Shown: positions 12,992 to 19,663, counted from the first letter of the stretch. The stretch is 21,876 nucleotides of DNA from DATCLS01 sp036563805 (GCA_036563805.1 DATCLS010000095.1:1-21876), one strand, 5' to 3'. Translations and numbers: made by a program. The notes: generated by a model not told the origin, from the sequence alone.

Positions 12992-13915
12992 ATGAGCGAG
13001 CTGCGTTGCGCCACGGTGGCCCGGGACGAGGGTCTGGATCCCCTGGGTACTGCGGGTCATTATCGGGGTTTCGTGTTGGTCGAGTGGCCGTTGCCGTGGC
13101 CGCCGGATCTGGCCGAGGTTCCGGCATTGGGGCCGCTGGTGGCGGCGTTGGCGGGCACCGGGTTGCGGTTGCAGGGTGTGGTGCCGACGGAGCGGGACGA
13201 GCGCCGGGTGGTGCTGTACCGGCGGCCGGTGGGCTCGGCGGATGCGGGTTTCGTTTGTTATGAGCGGATCGAGCGGCGGGTGGCGCCCGATGGGGTGGTC
13301 GACGCCGCGGTCGAGCTGGTGGGTGGCGAGGCGACGCCGCCCGCCGACCCCGCTGGTGGTGGGGGCCGGGGTGAGGTGTTGATCTGTACGCATGGGCGGC
13401 GGGATGCGTGTTGTGGGCGGCATGGCACGGCGCTGGTGATGCAGATGGCCACGGATGCCGCCATCGCTGGGGCGGGCTATCGGGTGGCCCGCACGAGTCA
13501 CACGGGCGGTCACCGGTTCGCGCCCACGGCCATCGTGTTGCCGGAGGGCACGATGTGGGCGTTTTTGGATGCGGAGCTGTTGGCCCGGATCGTGCTGCGC
13601 CAGGGGGAGGTGGCGGCGGTGTTGGGGCATTACCGGGGCTCCACCGCCATCGGCTCGCCGGGCTTGCAGGCCGTTGAGCGGGCGGCGTTCGCTGAGGTCG
13701 GCTGGGAGTGGCTGGAGTGGCGGCGCTGGGGTGAAGAGCTGGCCGATGGGCGGGTCCGGGTCGTCGGGGAGGGCCCCGACGGCACGCGCCGGGCCTGGAC
13801 AGCGGAGGTCACCGACCGCGCCAAGCCGGTTCCCGTGTGCGGCCAGCCCCTGGCCGCCGCGGTCAAGCAGCAGCACGAGCCCGTCGTCGTCTCGCTGGAG
13901 ACCACCCCCGCCTGA
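12992..13915 (+). CDS. Sucrase/ferredoxin-like (Suc_Fer-like, Apd1-type) protein
   Basis: A 307-residue protein of the Suc_Fer-like family, thioredoxin-fold proteins that in yeast (Apd1) carry a [2Fe-2S] cluster held by cysteine and histidine. The signatures are ICTHGRRDACCGRHGTAL (C132, H134, C140, C141) and RTSHTGGHRFAPTAIVLPEG (about 168-187). The reaction is unknown; a redox role is inferred from the family. ATG 12992 follows AGGAAGG by 4 nt and is preferred over the upstream in-frame start at 12959. Codon use is odd: up to about 13770 many codons end in T or are TTG (TGT, CAT, GAT, GGT, TTG), unlike all neighbours, and after that the usual C/G endings return. This suggests recent acquisition or a mosaic gene. 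Confidence 0.9.
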   Translation: MSELRCATVARDEGLDPLGTAGHYRGFVLVEWPLPWPPDLAEVPALGPLVAALAGTGLRLQGVVPTERDERRVVLYRRPVGSADAGFVCYERIERRVAPDGVVDAAVELVGGEATPPADPAGGGGRGEVLICTHGRRDACCGRHGTALVMQMATDAAIAGAGYRVARTSHTGGHRFAPTAIVLPEGTMWAFLDAELLARIVLRQGEVAAVLGHYRGSTAIGSPGLQAVERAAFAEVGWEWLEWRRWGEELADGRVRVVGEGPDGTRRAWTAEVTDRAKPVPVCGQPLAAAVKQQHEPVVVSLETTPA

Positions 13916-13920
13916 CGGCC

Positions 13921-13938
13921 ACCGGGCCGCAACCCGGT
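13921..13938 (+). terminator. Short hairpin after the sucrase/ferredoxin-like gene
   Basis: ACCGGG (13921-13926) and CCCGGT (13933-13938) form a 6-bp stem with a 6-nt loop, 5 nt after the stop. It is weak and has no U-tract. Confidence 0.3.
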
Positions 13939-14190
13939 CCAGGGGCCGAGGCCGGTGCCGGCGTGGGCGACCACGGGGCGGGCCCGCGAGGCCCCGGGGA
14001 CGGCGGTGGCGTCCGACCCCGACGACGCCGTGACCCCGGCCGGGCGCACGGTGTTCGCGGGACGTGGTGCCGGGATGGCCAGCACGTGGGCGTTGGGCGC
14101 GTACGGCGAATATTTAGGCCACAGCTGGTACGTAGAGTGGGGTTTTGTGCACCTTCTGTCGTTATCAGCGCAGAGCGCCCCGGGGCTGCG

Positions 14191-14206
14191 TACTGTCCGA
14201 TCGATG
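14191..14206 (+). promoter_or_regulatory. Leaderless promoter of the unknown 266-residue protein gene
   Basis: TACTGT (14191-14196) ends 7 nt before ATG 14204, and there is no Shine-Dalgarno. The upstream 14075-14203 stretch is in frame but uses rare codons such as TTA, TAT, TTT and GTA. It is therefore more likely promoter DNA than an N-terminal extension. Confidence 0.5.
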
Positions 14207-15004
14207 GGCGACCTGCACGCTCTCGTCCACCGTGCGCCCGGGCAGCTGAAGACGCTGGCCGGCGCCATCACGACCTGGATGCACCGGCCCCGGGCCGAGG
14301 CCGTCCGGGAGCGTCTGGCGGCCAGGTTCGGCCACGACCTGACCGACGCCCGCCCGGTGCCCGGCGGCGACTCGCCGGAGATCGAGTCGACGTCCTACGT
14401 GGTGGCCCAACTGCCCGACCGGTGGCGGATCGTCGAGCGCGGTCACATCGAGGTGTGCGACGGCGTCCGGAGCTGGTCGGGGACGGGCACGCTCGTCACC
14501 GAGTCGCGGGGCGAGCCGGTCCCCATCAGCGAGGCCGGGGTGCTCGGCATCTGCCTATACCCGGGCCGGCTGGTCGGCGGGCTCACGTTCGGCCCCGCCG
14601 AGGAGGCCGAGGTCGAGGGGCGCCCGTGCTGGTCGGTGCCGGCCCGCCCCCGGCCACTGGCCGAGACCCGGTCACTGGCCGCCCTCGCCCTGTCCGTCGG
14701 CCGTCGGCTCAGCGAGTTCGTCGGGGTCGAGCACCGGTTCTGGTTCGACGCCGCCACCGGCATCGTCCTGCGCCACGAGGGCTCGGTCGACGGCGAGCTG
14801 TGCACGACGATCGAGCTGACCGACCTGGTGATCGACGCCCCGGTGGCCCGCGACGAGTTCAGCGCGCCGCCCGGGGCGGTCGTCCGGCCGTCCGACGAGC
14901 TGCTGCGCGACCACCTGGCGGACATGGGCATAGACCCCGATTCGGTCGACCTCGACGACCCCGACCAGGTGCGGGCCGCCCTGCGCCGGGGCTCGGCCAG
15001 CTGA
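14204..15004 (+). CDS. Cytoplasmic protein of unknown function with possible LolA-like features
   Basis: This 266-residue protein has no confident family match. Its beta-rich plan recalls LolA/MucB-type lipoprotein-carrier folds: YVVAQLPDRWRIVERGHIEVCDGVRSWSG (about 65-93), GLTFGPAEEAEVEGRPCWSV, then HRFWFDAATGIVLRHEGSVDG and TIELTDLVIDAPVARDEFSAPPG. There, strands are followed by an 'amino-acid conversion' WFDAATG turn and a final D-x-F-x-x-P-P-G. There is no signal peptide or lipobox, so a periplasmic carrier role is unlikely. The C-terminus is acidic (MGIDPDSVDLDDPDQVRAAL). Codon use is native. It converges with the FAD oxidoreductase gene, 51 nt apart, across a hairpin. Confidence 0.8.
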   Translation: MGDLHALVHRAPGQLKTLAGAITTWMHRPRAEAVRERLAARFGHDLTDARPVPGGDSPEIESTSYVVAQLPDRWRIVERGHIEVCDGVRSWSGTGTLVTESRGEPVPISEAGVLGICLYPGRLVGGLTFGPAEEAEVEGRPCWSVPARPRPLAETRSLAALALSVGRRLSEFVGVEHRFWFDAATGIVLRHEGSVDGELCTTIELTDLVIDAPVARDEFSAPPGAVVRPSDELLRDHLADMGIDPDSVDLDDPDQVRAALRRGSAS

Positions 15005-15009
15005 CCGCT

Positions 15010-15053
15010 CCGCCCGCCGTCGCGCCGGACCCGAGCCCGGTCCCGGCGGGCGG
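15010..15053. terminator. Bidirectional hairpin between convergent genes
   Basis: CCGCCCGCCG (15010-15019) and CGGCGGGCGG (15044-15053) are exact complements around a 24-nt loop that can itself pair (GGACC with GGTCC). It fills the 51-bp gap between two convergent stop codons. No U-tract on either strand. Confidence 0.6.
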
Positions 15054-15055
15054 GG

Positions 15056-16648
15056 TCAGCGGCGGCCGCTGAGCGCCACCACGGCCCGGCCGGCGCGGTC
15101 GTGGGCGAGGGCGGCCCGGGCGGCGTTGGCCCCGCAGGCCCCGTGCACCCCGCCACCGGGGTGCGCCGAGGCGGAGGCCAGGTAGAGCCCACGGACCGGC
15201 GTCTCGGCCCGCCCCAGCCCCGGCCAGGGTCGGAACACCAGCTGCTGGTGGAGCTGGTAGGTGCCGGCGCCGATGTCGCCGCCGACCAGGTTGGCGTTGG
15301 CCGCCTCGAGGTCGGCCGGGCCGGCCACCCGCCGGGCCAGCACGAGGTCGCCGAACCCGGGCGCCAGCTCCTCGATCCGGCGCTCGAGCCGCCGCACCAC
15401 CTCGGCCACGTCCGCGCCGGTCAGCGGGCGCCCCGCCCCGCCGTGGCCGTCCCCCCGGATCCGGGCCGGCACGTGCGTGTAGGCCCAGGCCGACTCGGTG
15501 CCGGCCGGCGACCGGGTCGGGTCGGTCGTGGTCATCTGGCCGAGCACCACCAGCGGCTCGGTGGGGAGCCGCCCGGCGGCCAGCTCGGCCGAGGCCAGCG
15601 TCAGCTCGTCCATCGTGGACCCGATGTGCACGGTGCCGCCCTCCCGGACGGCCGGGCCGGTCCAGGGGATGGGGGCCCGCAGCGCCCAGTCGACCTTGAC
15701 CGTCCCCCAGCCCCGCTGGAAGCCGTCGAGCCGGGACAGGAACGTCGGCGCCAGGTGCTCGCGGTCGACGAGCTGGCGGAACAGGGCGACGGCGTCGACG
15801 TCGGCCAGCACGGCCCGCCGGGCGCCCACCGCAGTGCCGGCCACGGTGACGCCCCGGGCCCGGCCCCGCTCGACGAGCACCCGTTCGACCCGGGCCCCGC
15901 ACCGGACCGCGCCGCCCCGGTCCTCCAGGCGGCGGACCAGCGCGGCGGCCAGCTCGCCGGCCCCGCCCACCGGCGACGGCCACCCGACGTCCTGGCCGAG
16001 CGAGGCGAGCAGCCACCCGGCGAAGGCGCTGGGCGGCGCCTCGGGCGACACGTCGCTGTGCAGAGCGCAGCCCGCCAGCAGCAGGCCGCCGCCCGGCCCC
16101 CGGAACGTCTCCTCGGCCAGGCGCCGCACCGGCAGCAGCGCGAACCGGGCGAACGGCAGCAGGCCCCGGGGTCCGAGCTTCACGCCCAGGCCCAGCGCCG
16201 CCCGCACCGGCGGGAACGGGCCGAGCAGCGCCCCGAGCAGGGGTCCCCGGACCCGGCGCCAACGGGCGTACAGGTCGAGCCAAGCCTGGCCGTCGCCGGG
16301 CGCGAACTGCTCGAGCGAGGCCGCCGTCCGATCCGGTGACCGGTACAGCACGGCGGCCGGGCCGTCGGCCACGGGGTTGGCCACGACGGCGGGGGCGTGG
16401 GCCCAGCGCAGCCCGTAACGGTCGAGGCCGAGCCGGTTGACCGGCGACATGGTGGCCGCCAGCGGGTAGAACGCGCTGAACAGGTCGTTGCGGAACCCGG
16501 GGGCGGTGACCTCGGCCGTGCGGACGGCGCCGCCGGGCTGGTCGGCCGCCTCCAACACGAGGACGTCCCACCCGGCGTCCGCCAGCAGGTTGGCGGCCAC
16601 CAGGCCGTTGGGGCCGGCGCCGACCACGATCGCGTCGTGACTTTCCAC
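15056..16648 (-). CDS. FAD-dependent oxidoreductase, phytoene desaturase/PYROXD2-like
   Basis: A 530-residue flavoprotein. The Rossmann motif AIVVGAGPNGLVAANLLADAGW, followed by VLVLEAADQPGG, binds FAD at the N-terminus. The C-terminal FAD contact is LYLASASAHPGGGVHGACG. The middle region, with TVKVDWALRAPIPW and IGSTMDELTLASAEL, matches the CrtI-like amine-oxidase branch typified by PYROXD2. In bacteria these proteins are often misannotated as phytoene desaturases; no carotenoid gene is nearby, so the substrate stays open. GTG 16648 gives the normal start with GAGPNG near residue 10. There is no Shine-Dalgarno, but CAGCCT on the minus strand (16660-16655) lies 6 nt upstream as a weak leaderless -10. 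It is the most downstream of three minus-strand genes. Confidence 0.92.
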   Translation of the reverse strand: MESHDAIVVGAGPNGLVAANLLADAGWDVLVLEAADQPGGAVRTAEVTAPGFRNDLFSAFYPLAATMSPVNRLGLDRYGLRWAHAPAVVANPVADGPAAVLYRSPDRTAASLEQFAPGDGQAWLDLYARWRRVRGPLLGALLGPFPPVRAALGLGVKLGPRGLLPFARFALLPVRRLAEETFRGPGGGLLLAGCALHSDVSPEAPPSAFAGWLLASLGQDVGWPSPVGGAGELAAALVRRLEDRGGAVRCGARVERVLVERGRARGVTVAGTAVGARRAVLADVDAVALFRQLVDREHLAPTFLSRLDGFQRGWGTVKVDWALRAPIPWTGPAVREGGTVHIGSTMDELTLASAELAAGRLPTEPLVVLGQMTTTDPTRSPAGTESAWAYTHVPARIRGDGHGGAGRPLTGADVAEVVRRLERRIEELAPGFGDLVLARRVAGPADLEAANANLVGGDIGAGTYQLHQQLVFRPWPGLGRAETPVRGLYLASASAHPGGGVHGACGANAARAALAHDRAGRAVVALSGRR

Positions 16649-16718
16649 GGCGTCAGGCTGCCACTCCCGCCCCCGCGCCCGGAACCGGCCCGCGGCGGCC
16701 GCCAGCTGGAGGTTCGGG

Positions 16719-16895
16719 TCAGAGGTTGCCGACGGCGCGGGTGAGGCGGGCGCGGAGCCGGTGGACGCCGTCCTCCAGGCTCGGGCACGGCACCGCGGCC
16801 ACCACGGGGAAGCCGAGCCGCCCCACCTCGGGGGCCGCCCCCAGCGCGATGTCGTCCCCCGCTCCCGTGCTCGGCACGGTGCGATCGGTGCTCAC
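16719..16895 (-). CDS. Small hypothetical ORF, 58 codons
   Basis: A frame from GTG (16895) to TGA (16719-16721) with G or C at nearly every third position (two exceptions), so coding-like. No upstream in-frame ATG, GTG or TTG exists nearby. The product starts VSTDRTVPSTGAGDDIALG and continues with a hydrophobic VGRLGFPVVAAVPCPSLED and a basic helix-like tail (HRLRARLTRAVGNL). I do not recognise it. It lies between the thiolase-like gene and the flavoprotein gene on the same strand and lacks a Shine-Dalgarno. In GC-rich DNA a chance ORF of this length is possible, hence the modest confidence. Confidence 0.42.
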   Translation of the reverse strand: MSTDRTVPSTGAGDDIALGAAPEVGRLGFPVVAAVPCPSLEDGVHRLRARLTRAVGNL

Positions 16896-16909
16896 CTGCG
16901 GCCGACCGA

Positions 16910-16934
16910 GCTGGTCGACTGTTTGTCGACCAGC
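16910..16934 (-). terminator. Perfect 10-bp hairpin after the thiolase-like gene
   Basis: GCTGGTCGAC (16910-16919) and GTCGACCAGC (16925-16934) are exact complements with a 5-nt loop, about 22 nt past the thiolase-like stop codon. It could also act as an operator for the small ORF that starts 14 nt further on. Confidence 0.5.
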
Positions 16935-16956
16935 ACAATCGGGCCGCGAGTGCCGA

Positions 16957-18441
16957 TCAGAGGGCGATGGAGCCGTCGGGTGTCAGCTTCACGGTGCGGC
17001 CGATCTGCTCGGCGCCCGACCGCATCTCGGCCACGACGTCCGCGTCCTCCGAGATGCCCCAGGCCCGCCGCCCATCGTCCAGCAGGCACGTGGCGATCAC
17101 CCGCGTCGGCTCGCCGGACCGGTCGTGCTCGACCACCCACGACTCGACCGTCGCCTCCCCGTCGGGCTCCTCGCACAGCTCCCGGCTCCCGAGGGCGTCG
17201 ACGGCCGGCTGGACGTCGTCGCTGCGGAAGCCGCCGGTCGGCGGCTCGGTGGCGTACAGGCCGAGGGCGTGCTTGGTCACGTAGCCGCCGTTGGCGCCGA
17301 CGAGCCCGACCGACCCGGGGTCGGCCCGCAGCACGCCGGCCATGGTGGCGATCGAGTGGGTGACGTAGTTGTTCCAGGGGCCGCCGGCGAACGACAGGCC
17401 GCCGGTGACCGTGAGCTGGCGGTCGAGGCCCAGGCCCAGCTCGGCCGCGGCGATCTGCACGACCGAGGGGAAGCAGGAGTAGAGGTCGACGTGGGCGACG
17501 TCGTCGACGCCCAGCCCGGCCAGCTCGAACAGGCGGCGCCCGGCCATCCGGATGGCGGGCGACGACCGCAGGTCGAGGCGGTGGGACACCGCGTAGGTGT
17601 CGTGGGCCTCGGCGTTGGCCACCGGGAACACCCAGCGGTCGCGGGGGACGCCCAGGGCCTCGGCCCGCTCCGCCGAGCACAGCAGCACCGCCGCCCCCTG
17701 CTCGACCGCGTTGTTGGCGTTCATGACCTTGGTGTACGGCCAGCAGATCCAGCGGTTGTCGGGCGCCGGCGTGCGGATCCGCTCGGCGGTCCACCGCTCC
17801 TGGATCCAGGCGTGGGGGTTGGCGGCGGCCACCGCGCTGAATCCGGCCCACAGGCGGCCCAGGTGGTCGAGCCACTCGTCGATCGAGCGGCCGGCGGCGT
17901 GGCGCAGCGCCTGCTCGAACAGCGGGTACACCTGCGTGGGGGACACGACCCGCCGAGCCAGCTCGTGGTGGTGGAACAGCTCGGCCTCGGGCCGGGTCAA
18001 CCGGGGCGGCTCGACCGAGGCGTCCTGCTCGGTCCAGCCCAGGTCCTCGCCGGCCTTGACCCGGCTGCGGCTGCGCCAGGCCTCGGCGCCGCAGATGGCC
18101 ACCAGATCGGCGCGGCCGGCGGCGATGTCGAGGCAGGCCTCGGCCACCAGGGCCTGGGGCTCGTTGCCGCCGACCGGGCTGAGGGCCAGGTCGCGGGGCG
18201 TGGCCCCGACCCGTTCGGCCACGAGGGCGGCGGGGTTGCGGTACCGGCCCGAGAAGCTCGACACGAACCGGACGGCGTCGAGGCGCCCGAGCACGTCGCC
18301 GCGGGCGCCGGTGTCGTCGGCGGCCCGCCGCAGCGCCCCCGCCGCCAGCTCGGCGGGCTCCACCGGGGGCTCGCCGCGGTCGACGCGGTTGCTCCACTGG
18401 CCGGCGCCGACGAGGACGGGGGTGCGGGGGTCGAGGGGCAT
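16957..18441 (-). CDS. Thiolase-like protein (TLP1 type) with C-terminal extra domain, nucleophilic Cys absent
   Basis: A 494-residue protein with the two-lobed thiolase fold plus an extra C-terminal domain (about 410-494), as in mycobacterial SCP2-thiolase-like protein type 1. It opens with TPVLVGAGQWSNR. Where thiolases have the nucleophile motif CxSG before a helix, this protein has VGGNEPQALVAEACLDIAAG (G91-G92-N93), so the acyl-accepting cysteine is missing. The NEAF-like region is DLYSCFPSVVQIA, and the glycine-rich loop is GGLSFAGGPWNNYVTHSI. The CxG region reads GLVGANGGYVTKHALG, also without cysteine. Normal Claisen chemistry is therefore unlikely; acyl-CoA binding or another lyase-type role is possible. 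ATG 18441 is preceded by AGGAG (18456-18452), 10 nt away. A TTGACC/GGTCAA operator lies just upstream. Confidence 0.9.
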   Translation of the reverse strand: MPLDPRTPVLVGAGQWSNRVDRGEPPVEPAELAAGALRRAADDTGARGDVLGRLDAVRFVSSFSGRYRNPAALVAERVGATPRDLALSPVGGNEPQALVAEACLDIAAGRADLVAICGAEAWRSRSRVKAGEDLGWTEQDASVEPPRLTRPEAELFHHHELARRVVSPTQVYPLFEQALRHAAGRSIDEWLDHLGRLWAGFSAVAAANPHAWIQERWTAERIRTPAPDNRWICWPYTKVMNANNAVEQGAAVLLCSAERAEALGVPRDRWVFPVANAEAHDTYAVSHRLDLRSSPAIRMAGRRLFELAGLGVDDVAHVDLYSCFPSVVQIAAAELGLGLDRQLTVTGGLSFAGGPWNNYVTHSIATMAGVLRADPGSVGLVGANGGYVTKHALGLYATEPPTGGFRSDDVQPAVDALGSRELCEEPDGEATVESWVVEHDRSGEPTRVIATCLLDDGRRAWGISEDADVVAEMRSGAEQIGRTVKLTPDGSIAL

Positions 18442-18461
18442 GACGGGGCGGCTCCTGGGGA

Positions 18462-18482
18462 TTGACCGACGGGTCAAGTCTA
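18462..18482 (-). promoter_or_regulatory. Thiolase-like gene promoter with TTGACC-N4-GGTCAA operator
   Basis: TTGACC (18462-18467) and GGTCAA (18472-18477) form a 16-bp palindrome with a 4-nt centre. On the minus strand TAGACT (18482-18477), a TANNNT -10 box, abuts it, so a bound protein would block the transcription start. Palindromes of this size and form are typical of TetR-family repressors of acyl-CoA metabolism. That link is inference. Confidence 0.55.
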
Positions 18483-18525
18483 GAAGGACGTTCTCCGGCG
18501 GTGACGGGAGTGCCGCATCGCCACC

Positions 18526-18540
18526 TACACTCATGCCATC
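18526..18540 (+). promoter_or_regulatory. Leaderless promoter of the LMW phosphatase gene
   Basis: TACACT (18526-18531) ends 6 nt before ATC 18538, the same distance as at tsaC and glyA. Transcription starting there would put AUC at the 5' end. The out-of-frame ATG at 18533 is only 1 nt after the box, too close to be the transcription start. Confidence 0.5.
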
Positions 18541-19191
18541 GACATCCTTCTGGTCTGCACAGCCAACCAGTGCCGTTCCCCCATGGCCGAAGGCGTGCTG
18601 CGCAGTTACCTGGCGCAGGCGGGCGTGCCCGCCTCCGTCGGGTCCGCAGGCCTCCTGCCCGGGGGTGCTCCGGCCACAGACGACGCCATCGCCGTGATGG
18701 CGATGCGCGGCATCGACATCCGCGGCCACCGCAGCCGCCAGCTCAACGCCGCCATCGCCCAGGGCACGCCGTTGATCATCGGCATGACCCGCCAGCACGT
18801 GCGCGAGGCCTGCGTGACCTACGGGGCGCCCATCGCCCGCACGTTCACGCTCAAGGAGCTCGTGCGCCGGGGCGAGCAGGCCGGGCCGCGGGCCGAGGGC
18901 GAGACCGTGTCGGCCTGGCTGCGCCGGGTGGGCGCCGGGCGCCAGACGTCCGACCTGCTGGGCAACGATCCGGCCGACGACGTGGCCGACCCCGTGGGCA
19001 AGCCCCGCGAGATGTACGAGCGCACGGTCCTCGAGCTCGAGGACCTGCTGGCCCGCCTGGTGCGCCTGCTGGTCGGGCGGCCGGTGCAGCGCCCCGGGCC
19101 GACCAGCGGCGAGTACCGCGCCCTGCCCCGCCAGCAGGTCGAGCGGCCGTTCGCGGACAGCTACGGCGGGCACGCCGACCGCGGGAGGTAG
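18538..19191 (+). CDS. Low-molecular-weight protein phosphatase (YwlE/Wzb-like), apparent AUC start
   Basis: LMW phosphatases remove phosphate from protein Tyr or Arg via a cysteinyl-phosphate. With the start placed at ATC 18538 the protein has 217 residues. The P-loop follows at once: LLVCTANQCRSPMAEG, a perfect CX5R with C7 and R13. The general-acid motif is DVADPVGKP with D151. The first in-frame ATG (18583) lies after the P-loop and would give a dead enzyme. Upstream, back to the stop at 18502, there is no in-frame ATG, GTG or TTG. An AUC start, a frameshift from ATG 18533 or a sequence error must be invoked. Gene order (before rpiB and glyA) matches Bacillus ywlE, an arginine phosphatase. 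The residue before the second Cys is Gln rather than the Thr of YwlE or Ile of tyrosine phosphatases. The stop overlaps the region of the rpiB Shine-Dalgarno. Confidence 0.9.
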   Translation: MDILLVCTANQCRSPMAEGVLRSYLAQAGVPASVGSAGLLPGGAPATDDAIAVMAMRGIDIRGHRSRQLNAAIAQGTPLIIGMTRQHVREACVTYGAPIARTFTLKELVRRGEQAGPRAEGETVSAWLRRVGAGRQTSDLLGNDPADDVADPVGKPREMYERTVLELEDLLARLVRLLVGRPVQRPGPTSGEYRALPRQQVERPFADSYGGHADRGR

Positions 19192-19198
19192 CGGCGGC

Positions 19199-19645
19199 GT
19201 GCGGGTGGCCATCGGTTCCGACCACGCCGGGTTCGCGCTCAAGGAGCACCTGATCGAGACGCTGAAGTCGCTCGGCCACGAGGTCGTCGACTTCGGCACC
19301 GACAGCGACTCGTCGGTCGACTACCCGCCCATCTGCGCGGCCGTGGCCCGCGCCGTGGCGAGGGGCGAGGCCGACCGGGGCGTCGTCCTCGGCGGCTCGG
19401 GCCAGGGCGAGCAGATCGCGGCCAACAAGGTCCGCGGCATCCGGGCCGCCCTGTGCAACGACTTGTACACGGCCCGTATGTCCCGCGAGCACAACGACGC
19501 CAACGTGCTGTCGATGGGCGCCCGCATCGTGGCCCCCGCCCTGGCCGACGAGATCCTGACCCTGTGGTTGCTCACCGGGTTCGAGGGCGGCCGCCACGAG
19601 CGCCGCGTGGCCCAGATCGCTGAGATCGAGACCCAGGGCGCGTAG
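19199..19645 (+). CDS. rpiB: Ribose-5-phosphate isomerase B, Mycobacterium type
   Basis: RpiB interconverts ribose-5-phosphate and ribulose-5-phosphate in the pentose phosphate pathway. The 148-residue protein begins MRVAIGSDHAGFALKEHL with the phosphate/sugar-binding D8-H9. It contains DYPPICAAVA, LGGSGQGEQIAANKVRGIRAAL and SREHNDANVLSMGAR. In the E. coli type the active-site base is a cysteine in CGTG. Here that position is glycine (GGSG), and E71 sits where M. tuberculosis RpiB has its catalytic Glu, so this is the Glu-dependent subclass. GTG 19199 is preceded by GGGAGG (19183-19188), which lies inside the end of the phosphatase gene only 7 nt away, so the two are co-transcribed. Confidence 0.97.
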   Translation: MRVAIGSDHAGFALKEHLIETLKSLGHEVVDFGTDSDSSVDYPPICAAVARAVARGEADRGVVLGGSGQGEQIAANKVRGIRAALCNDLYTARMSREHNDANVLSMGARIVAPALADEILTLWLLTGFEGGRHERRVAQIAEIETQGA

Positions 19646-19648
19646 CAC

Positions 19649-19663
19649 TACGCTCGTGGGGTG
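19649..19663 (+). promoter_or_regulatory. Leaderless glyA promoter
   Basis: TACGCT (19649-19654) overlaps the space just after the rpiB stop and ends 6 nt before GTG 19661. No Shine-Dalgarno fits; GGGG next to the GTG is too close. glyA can therefore be made both from this promoter and by read-through from rpiB. Confidence 0.5.

Noticed and set aside
12965..13876. Minus-strand 303-codon open frame fully covering the sucrase/ferredoxin-like gene
   Set aside because: The plus-strand product has clear family motifs (CTHGRRDACC, GGHRF) and a good ribosome site; the antisense product has none.
18583..19191. LMW phosphatase starting at ATG 18583
   Set aside because: This start would remove the catalytic P-loop, while the coding frame and family homology clearly extend back to about 18538.
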